Made by a program: the position numbers and the translations under genes. From contig JAPOXB010000032.1 in the NCBI GenBank assembly GCA_026707335.1, positions 1-11,112 of the forward strand: a DNA stretch of 11,112 bases, written 5' to 3'. The stretch is from Chloroflexota bacterium. GTDB lineage: Bacteria; Chloroflexota; Dehalococcoidia; Bin125. This document shows, piece by piece, positions 6,371-11,112 of the stretch; positions within the stretch are counted from its first letter, which is position 1, and each line of letters opens with the position of its first letter. Under the pieces are notes generated by a model. It was not told the origin of the DNA. It did not search any database and saw only the letters and a program-made list of their open reading frames with translations.

Positions 6371-7003
6371 CTACTCGACGGTGTGGAACAGGTAGCGGAA
6401 CTCCCCGTAGGGTCCGCCGGGGACGGTCGAGTAGGGCCGCCAAGCAGGGAGGTACTCGCCGCGGAGCGTGATGGGAGCCTCCCGGCTCTGCGTCGTGCCG
6501 GCGCTGGCGGCGTCCGACCACCTCATCGTCCCACTCAGCCGCCGCCCCTCATGGATGCGAAATTCCGCGTCGACCGTGTTCGGCCGTCCCTCCTGCCAAT
6601 ACAAGTGATCATTGGTGATCGCGATGACCGCCCCGGCGCGAGCGCGCTTGTCGGCCACGAGCCGCTCGACGCGGCTCACGTCCTTGAGGAAGTCGTAGCG
6701 CCTGATGTCATTCGCCGACTGGTCACGCAGTGAGAACTCCTCGTCCGCCCAGGTGACACGTGTCTCGCGCGTCCAGTACTTCAACTCCAGCACCACGGGT
6801 CCCTCGGGCGTGGGCAGCCAGATATCCGCGTAGGCGCCACCGCTCTCCGAGGGGAGCGGATACTCCAGACGCACCCGCAGATCGGGGAACCGCTCGCGGA
6901 GGCCCCACGCGAACGCGTGCTGGAAATCCGCCTCGGAGTGGAAGACGGGACGCTCGTGGGCGAGTTGCTTGAGGGTTGCTTCGACGTCGGCGAGTGTGAG
7001 CAT
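6371..7003 (-). CDS. PD-(D/E)XK nuclease-like protein, paralogue B (210 aa)
   Basis: This tandem paralogue of the gene at 5539-6183 aligns end to end except for a 4-residue gap before the catalytic strand. The nuclease-like core is intact: FHSEADFQ (E24), AYADIWL (D60) and VVLELKYW (E73, K75). The downstream block is shared with paralogue A: RYDFLKDVSRVERLV, AGAVIAITND, FRIHEGRRL and RGEYLPAWRPYSTVPGGP. The ATG at 7003 is chosen because a perfect AGGAGG (7017-7012) lies 8 nt upstream and the paralogue starts at the equivalent position; the much longer in-frame ORF extending upstream to about 7855 runs antisense through an acyltransferase and is rejected. It is divergent from the acyltransferase at 7052, with 48 bp between starts. 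Conservation of catalytic residues in both copies argues that both are functional. The biological role is unknown. Confidence 0.85.
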   Translation of the reverse strand: MLTLADVEATLKQLAHERPVFHSEADFQHAFAWGLRERFPDLRVRLEYPLPSESGGAYADIWLPTPEGPVVLELKYWTRETRVTWADEEFSLRDQSANDIRRYDFLKDVSRVERLVADKRARAGAVIAITNDHLYWQEGRPNTVDAEFRIHEGRRLSGTMRWSDAASAGTTQSREAPITLRGEYLPAWRPYSTVPGGPYGEFRYLFHTVE

Positions 7004-7051
7004 CGACGGATCCTCCTGTCCCGACGGTAGACGGTCATCGAGACTGGACCC

Positions 7052-7900
7052 ATGCTGAGCCCCCTGCTCCACCGGCCCCCGCCGCGACCGCTCTACGCCC
7101 TGGCCGACCTCGCGGCCGACGCGGTCTACGCGCTGTGGACGCCGGGGCGGCGCCGCATCCGCGAGAACCTGCGCGTCGTGCTGGGCACGGACGACCCGGC
7201 GACGCTCGACTACTGGGGCGGGCGGCAGCTGCGCCGCTACGCGGAGTACTGCCTGGAGGCGCTGTGGCCGCCCGGCCCGACGCCGGCCGCCTGCCACGCG
7301 GCGCTGGCCGCCGACCCGGCCGACTGGGAGCGGGTGCGGGCGCTGGCCGCCGAGGGACCGCTGATCTTCGCGCTGCTGCACCAGGGCAACTGGGACGTGG
7401 CCGGCGGCGCGTTCACGCACAACGTGGGCCCCTCGACGGTGCTGGCGGAGTCGCTGGGGGCGCGGCGGCTGGACGCCTTCGTGCAGGGGCGGCGCGAGCG
7501 GCTGGGCATGCGCGTCGTGTACGAGACGGCGCCGCGGGCGGCGCTGCGGGCGCTGCGCGACGGCGGCGCGCTGGGGCTGCTCATCGACCGGCCACTGGGC
7601 GCGGGCAACGCGGGCGTCGACGTGACGTTCCTCGGCGCGCGCTGCCGGCTGCCGGCCGGGCCGGCGCGGCTGGCCCTGGCGACCGACGCGCGGGTGATCC
7701 CCATGGCGGTGCTGCGCTCCGACGTCCGCGCGCCCCGCTTCCGGGTCGAGATCGGTCTCGACTTCGACCCGCCGCGGGGCGGCGATCGCGAGGCCGACGT
7801 GCGGGCGCTGACGCAGGCCCTGCTCGACTGGTTCGAGGGGCCGGTGCGGCGGCATCCCGACCAGTGGTACATGTTCCGCCGCTTCTTCCTGCCCGACTGA
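7052..7900 (+). CDS. LpxL/HtrB-family acyltransferase, PatA-like (282 aa)
   Basis: This is a membrane-associated acyl-CoA/ACP-dependent acyltransferase of the lipid A biosynthesis acyltransferase family (PF03279), which includes PatA, the acyltransferase of phosphatidylinositol mannosides. The catalytic HX4D motif is H110-QGNW-D115. It is followed by the acceptor-region LLIDRPLG (177-183), VTFLGARCRLPAGPARLAL (191-209) and a C-terminal HPDQWYMFRRFF (268-279). The N-terminus has a RRRIRENLRVVLG segment (33-45), typical of the family. An Asp (D179) occupies the place where I recall PatA having a catalytic Glu in an AERD motif; this is from memory and needs alignment. The ATG at 7052 has no good Shine-Dalgarno, so the start is the least certain part. 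It is the first gene of the plus-strand lipid cluster ending with a PimA-like glycosyltransferase, as in the mycobacterial patA-pimA pair. Confidence 0.88.
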   Translation: MLSPLLHRPPPRPLYALADLAADAVYALWTPGRRRIRENLRVVLGTDDPATLDYWGGRQLRRYAEYCLEALWPPGPTPAACHAALAADPADWERVRALAAEGPLIFALLHQGNWDVAGGAFTHNVGPSTVLAESLGARRLDAFVQGRRERLGMRVVYETAPRAALRALRDGGALGLLIDRPLGAGNAGVDVTFLGARCRLPAGPARLALATDARVIPMAVLRSDVRAPRFRVEIGLDFDPPRGGDREADVRALTQALLDWFEGPVRRHPDQWYMFRRFFLPD

Positions 7901-7971
7901 GTTCCCACGCGACCGGGGCCGGGCGCGGGCCGGATCGGCCGCGCGGGCGGCGATGGCGTACGATCGGGCGC

Positions 7972-8916
7972 GTGTTCGTCGCCCTGACGCTGCTCGTGCT
8001 CGATCGGCTGGCCCGCGCGCTGCCCGCGGCGTGGCTCTACGCCCTGGCGCGACTGGCCGGCTCGGTGGCGCCGCCCATCGCGGAGCGGCGCCGGCAGACC
8101 GTGCGCGCGAACCTGCAGATCCTGCGCCCCGAGTGGTCGCCGCGGCGGCTCGACAAGGCCACGACGCGGGTCTTCCAGGAGAGCTGCGCCTACTACGTCG
8201 ATATGGCGAGGCTGGCCGGGATGACGCCGCGGGCGGCGCTGGCCCAACTCGACGTGGAGGGGCTGGAGTTGCTGCGCGAGGCGCACGCGGCGGGGCGGGG
8301 CGTGGTCGTGGCGGGGGCGCACGTGGGCAACGCCGAGTTCGTGGTGCGGGCGCTGCCGGCGGTGGGGCTCGAGTGCGCGGCGCTGGTCGAACCGCTGCCC
8401 GAGGGCCCGCGCATGCGTGCGATGGAGGCCCTGCGCCGCGCGCCGTCGGGCGGGGGCGGCCTGCGGACCATGCCGGCGACGGTCGGGGGGATCAAGGAGG
8501 CGGTGCGCTACCTGCGCGACGGCGGCATCCTCGCCGTCCTGGCCGACCGCGACATCCAGGGCGGCGGCTCCTGCGTGCCCTTCCGGGGGCGGCAGGCGCG
8601 CTTCCCCCACGGCGCCGTCGACCTGGCGCTGCGCACCGGCGCGGCGCTGCTCTTCTGCCTCACCCCGCGCGCGGCCGGCCCGGCCCGCGGCGACCGCTTC
8701 CGGGTGCAGTTCATGGCGACCGAGCCGCTGCTGCGCTCCGACAACTCCGGCCTCGACGTGCGGGTCAACGTCGCCAACCTGGTGCGGCTGATGGAGCCGC
8801 ACCTCGCGCACCACGCCGATCAGTGGCGGCTGTTCGAGTCTCCCTGGGCGCCCTGCCGCGACAGCGCCTACATCGACCCGACCGGGCACGGGCGACCGGC
8901 GGAGGCGCCATCGTGA
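7972..8916 (+). CDS. LpxL/HtrB-family acyltransferase, second copy (314 aa)
   Basis: This is a second acyltransferase of the same family, only distantly similar to its neighbour. It has a hydrophobic N-terminus (about residues 2-33), RRQTVRANLQIL (40-51), an HX4E catalytic motif (H117-VGNA-E122), LADRDIQGGG (190-199), FRGRQARFPHGAVDLAL (204-220) and HHADQWRLFESPW (280-292). It plausibly adds the second acyl chain to a glycolipid, or acts on a different acceptor. No ATG fits; the GTG at 7972 is the best start, placing the hydrophobic segment at the N-terminus 71 nt after the upstream stop, but no clear Shine-Dalgarno is visible and the GTG at 7990 is an alternative. Its stop overlaps the PHP gene start in a GTGA arrangement, which suggests translational coupling. 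An unusual glycine-rich insertion, PSGGGG (158-163), lies in the acceptor half. Confidence 0.87.
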   Translation: MFVALTLLVLDRLARALPAAWLYALARLAGSVAPPIAERRRQTVRANLQILRPEWSPRRLDKATTRVFQESCAYYVDMARLAGMTPRAALAQLDVEGLELLREAHAAGRGVVVAGAHVGNAEFVVRALPAVGLECAALVEPLPEGPRMRAMEALRRAPSGGGGLRTMPATVGGIKEAVRYLRDGGILAVLADRDIQGGGSCVPFRGRQARFPHGAVDLALRTGAALLFCLTPRAAGPARGDRFRVQFMATEPLLRSDNSGLDVRVNVANLVRLMEPHLAHHADQWRLFESPWAPCRDSAYIDPTGHGRPAEAPS

Positions 8917-9728
8917 CGGCCCCGACGCCCCCCGCGCGCCGCCTGGGCCGGGCCGACCTGCACCTGCACACGCTCGCCAGCGATGGCACGGCCTCGGCCG
9001 AGGAGATGCTGCTGCGGGCCGCGCGGCTCGGCCTCGACGTGGTGGCGGTGACGGACCACGACGACCTGCGCGGGGCCCTTCGAGCGCAGGAGGCGGCGGC
9101 CCGGCTGGACAGCCCGGTGCAGGTCGTCGCCGGGGTCGAACTGACGACGCGCGGCGGCCACCTGCTGGCGCTCTTCCCCGGCGACCTCGGGGCGGGCCGG
9201 CCGACGCCCGACGTGTCGCCGCTGCGCTCCCTGGCCTGGACGATCGCCGCCATCCACGCGCAGGGCGGGGTGGCCATCGTGCCGCACCCCATGTCCTGGG
9301 TGCCGCCCGGCGCGAAGGCGCGCGCCATCGACCGGCTGATGGCCGGGCCGGCGGAGTCGCGGCCGGACGGGATCGAGCTGGCCAACCCGACGCCGCCGGC
9401 GGGGCGCCGCAGCGCGGCGGCGCGTCGCTGGAACCGGAGCTGGAGGATGGCCGAGACGGGCAGCAGCGACGCCCACTTCCCCGAGGTCATGGGCGCGGCG
9501 CAGACGCGCTTCCCGGGCCGCACGGTCGACGACCTGATGCGATCCCTGACGATCGGCGCGACGGTGGCGGAGTGGGGGCCGTCGCCGCCGTGGCGGCAGA
9601 TCGGCGCGCGGCGGCTGCTCGCCCAGCAGGGCCGCTCGGGGCTGGCGACGCCGCTGGCCCTGGCGCGTCGCGCCATTGGCGCGCAAAACGACAGCGTCCG
9701 TCGGCGCGCCGCGAGGACCGCGCGATGA
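8913..9728 (+). CDS. PHP-domain metal-dependent phosphoesterase (271 aa)
   Basis: The complete PHP metal-ligand set is visible: DLHLHT (H17, H19), TDHDD (D48, H49), GVEL (E76), GGH (H83), PHP (H125) and SSDAH (D186, H188). Family members (YciV/RnmV-like and relatives) hydrolyse phosphoesters such as 3',5'-nucleoside bisphosphates or short RNA; others act as histidinol phosphatases. The C-terminal 50 residues are Arg/Ala-rich and outside the fold. The GTG at 8913 is well supported by GGAGG 7 nt upstream and a 4-bp GTGA overlap with the preceding acyltransferase. Its stop overlaps the glycosyltransferase start as ATGA. Tight coupling between a lipid acyltransferase and a mannosyltransferase gene suggests a role in the same pathway, for example removing a phosphate from a lipid intermediate, but no substrate can be read from the sequence. 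Confidence 0.9.
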   Translation: MTAPTPPARRLGRADLHLHTLASDGTASAEEMLLRAARLGLDVVAVTDHDDLRGALRAQEAAARLDSPVQVVAGVELTTRGGHLLALFPGDLGAGRPTPDVSPLRSLAWTIAAIHAQGGVAIVPHPMSWVPPGAKARAIDRLMAGPAESRPDGIELANPTPPAGRRSAAARRWNRSWRMAETGSSDAHFPEVMGAAQTRFPGRTVDDLMRSLTIGATVAEWGPSPPWRQIGARRLLAQQGRSGLATPLALARRAIGAQNDSVRRRAARTAR

Positions 9729-10969
9729 AGATCGCCATGGTCACGCCCTACGACCTCCGTACGCCGGGGGGAGTCAATCGCTACGCGCAGGACATCGCCG
9801 CCTGGGTGCGGGGGCAGGGGCACGAGGTCCAACTCATCGGCCCCGCCTCGCCCGGCGACGGCCGCACGCCGCTCGACGCGACGATCGTCGGGCGGGCGCG
9901 GCGCGTCCGGGCAGGCGGCACGGTGGCGCCGGTCGCGCTCGACCCGCGCCTGGGGTCGCGGGTGGGGGAGCTGCTGCGGCGCGAGCGCTTCGACGTCGTG
10001 CACCTGCACGAGCCGCTGATGCCCATGCTCTCGCTGCAGGTCCTGCGCCGCGCCGAGGCGCCGCTGCTGGGCACGTTCCACTCGTCCGAACCGGCGGGGG
10101 GCCGGCTGTACCGCATCGCCGGGCCGCTGCTGCGTCGCTGGACGCGACGTCTGGCGGCGCGCACGGCCGTGTCCGAGACGGCGCGGGCGGTCGCGGGGCC
10201 GGCGCTGGGCGGACCCTGCGCGATCGTGCCGGGCTGCATCGACGTGTCGCGCTTCGCCGCGGCAGAACGAGCGCCGGCCGACGGGGAGTCGCGGCGCACG
10301 ATCCTCTTCGTCGGGCGGGGTGACGCGCGCAAGGGCCTGGGCGACCTGATCGACGCCTACGGCCGGCTGCGCGCCCGCCACGACGGCCTGCGCCTCGTAG
10401 TCGTGGGGCCACTGGGGCCGCGGGGCGAGGCGCTGCGCGCGCGGGCGGCGGCGTCGGGCTGGGACGACGTGCATTTCGCCGGCCCCGTGGCGCCGGCCGA
10501 GTTGCCGCGCTACTACGGTGCGGCCGACGTGTTCGTCGCGCCGGCGACGGGCGGGGAGTCCTTCGGGCTGGTGCTGGCCGAGGCGATGGCCGCCGGCGCG
10601 CCGGTCGTCGCGGGCGACAACCCCGGCTACCGGGCGGTGCTGCGCGACGGCCGCGACGGCCTGCTCACGCCGCCGCGCGACCCGGCGGCGCTGGCCGACA
10701 CGATCGAGCGGCTGCTCGACGACGAGCCGCTGCGCCGCCGCCTGATCGACGCGGGGCGGACGCGGGCGCGGGACTTCGACGTATCGGTCGTGGGGGCGCG
10801 GTTCCTGTCGCTGTACGAAGCGCTGGCGGAGGGCAGTCCGGCGCGGTTGCCGCCCGGCTTATATGATGAGGGAGCGGGCGCGGGGTCGGCGGCCCTGGGG
10901 GAACGCACGATGGCCGGCGCCTCGCCGTCTTCGCCGCAACCGCCCCGCGAGCCGGGAGCCGCGTCGTGA
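9725..10969 (+). CDS. GT4-family glycosyltransferase, PimA-like phosphatidylinositol mannosyltransferase (414 aa)
   Basis: This GT-B, GDP-mannose-type enzyme probably transfers the first mannose to phosphatidylinositol on the cytoplasmic face of the membrane. It closely follows the PimA pattern: YDLRTPGGVNRYA (9-21), FDVVHLHEP (89-97), GTFHSS (116-121), FVGRGDARKG (195-204, with the donor-binding Arg and Lys), and the retaining-GT4 E-x7-E motif GGESFGLVLAEAMAAG (E278, E286). The ATG at 9725 is preferred over an earlier in-frame ATG because it begins at the family N-terminus, has GAGGA 7 nt upstream and overlaps the PHP stop as ATGA. After about residue 370 the protein departs from the family and ends in a Gly/Ala/Pro-rich tail. 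Other GT4 specificities are possible, but the patA-type neighbours and the ino1 gene in the window favour PimA. Confidence 0.9.
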   Translation: MKIAMVTPYDLRTPGGVNRYAQDIAAWVRGQGHEVQLIGPASPGDGRTPLDATIVGRARRVRAGGTVAPVALDPRLGSRVGELLRRERFDVVHLHEPLMPMLSLQVLRRAEAPLLGTFHSSEPAGGRLYRIAGPLLRRWTRRLAARTAVSETARAVAGPALGGPCAIVPGCIDVSRFAAAERAPADGESRRTILFVGRGDARKGLGDLIDAYGRLRARHDGLRLVVVGPLGPRGEALRARAAASGWDDVHFAGPVAPAELPRYYGAADVFVAPATGGESFGLVLAEAMAAGAPVVAGDNPGYRAVLRDGRDGLLTPPRDPAALADTIERLLDDEPLRRRLIDAGRTRARDFDVSVVGARFLSLYEALAEGSPARLPPGLYDEGAGAGSAALGERTMAGASPSSPQPPREPGAAS

Positions 10970-11112
10970 GGCTGCCCTTCCGGCGATCACGCAGGGGGCT
11001 GCACCTGCCCGGCGACCGCATCCTGCACGGCGGCGGCCGCACGCGCCGCCGGACCACCCGCCGACCCCTGCGCGGCGAACCGCCGCCCGCCCCGACCTTC
11101 GAGGCCGCCCTG
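10966..11112 (+). CDS. Start of an unidentified gene (first 49 codons)
   Basis: A GTG at 10966 overlaps the glycosyltransferase stop as GTGA, with GGAG 7 nt upstream, and the frame stays open to the window edge. The visible N-terminus is very basic (RRSRRG, RTRRRTTRRPLRG) and Pro-rich, then becomes neutral. It is consistent with a cytoplasmic basic head before a membrane or other domain beyond the window, but nothing identifies the family. The operon context suggests a lipid or cell-envelope role. Confidence 0.65.
   Translation, partial: MRLPFRRSRRGLHLPGDRILHGGGRTRRRTTRRPLRGEPPPAPTFEAAL

Noticed and set aside
5539..7003. Restriction-modification system
   Set aside because: No methyltransferase, specificity subunit or helicase is present in the window.
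7004..7855. N-terminal extension of nuclease-like paralogue B
   Set aside because: It runs antisense through the acyltransferase; the AGGAGG site and alignment with paralogue A fix the start at 7003.
7237..8889. Minus-strand open frame opposite both acyltransferases
   Set aside because: The composition is Arg/Ala/Gln-rich without motifs, while both plus-strand acyltransferases have full catalytic motifs.
8765..10474. Minus-strand open frame opposite the PHP and glycosyltransferase genes
   Set aside because: Antisense shadow; the plus strand carries all PHP metal ligands and the GT4 motifs.

Overview
The window is GC-rich bacterial DNA, with some stretches near 80% G+C. It carries GTG starts and 4-bp ATGA/GTGA gene overlaps. 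The gene set (actinobacterial-type inositol-3-phosphate synthase, LpxL/PatA-type acyltransferases and a PimA-like glycosyltransferase) points to a lineage that makes phosphatidylinositol-based lipids. That fits Actinomycetota or a Chloroflexota relative such as Thermomicrobia. The phylum is an inference; there is no rRNA or other phylogenetic marker here.

Layout. (1) 1-304, minus: N-terminal part of an inositol monophosphatase-superfamily phosphatase of HisN type, possibly leaderless. (2) 361-4240, minus: a three-gene accessory-looking cluster of lower G+C. In transcription order it encodes a 295-aa protein with a possible PD-(D/E)XK-like core, a 71-aa acidic protein, and an 891-aa protein with four predicted membrane helices and a long soluble domain. 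A near-perfect LexA/SOS-type box (4269-4282) sits over the putative -35 of this cluster. (3) 4466-5536, plus: inositol-3-phosphate synthase, with an extended -10 promoter candidate. (4) 5539-7003, minus: two tandem paralogous PD-(D/E)XK nuclease-like genes. The first is tail-to-tail with ino1 with only 2 bp between stop codons. The second is followed by a terminator-like hairpin, and the ribosome-binding site of the first lies inside a perfect 10-bp inverted repeat. (5) 7052-11112, plus: a probable lipid operon of two acyltransferases, a PHP-domain phosphoesterase, a PimA-like GT4 mannosyltransferase and the start of an unidentified gene; the last four genes overlap by 4 bp each.

How the genes work together. 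Ino1 makes inositol-3-phosphate from glucose-6-phosphate, and an IMPase-family enzyme can dephosphorylate it. Phosphatidylinositol could then be glycosylated by the PimA-like enzyme and acylated by one or both acyltransferases. The phosphatidylinositol synthase itself is not in the window. Accessory genes of nuclease or unknown type interrupt this lipid-related neighbourhood twice. The most novel material is the putatively SOS-controlled module (361-4282) and the paired nuclease-like genes with a possible RNA switch (5539-7003).
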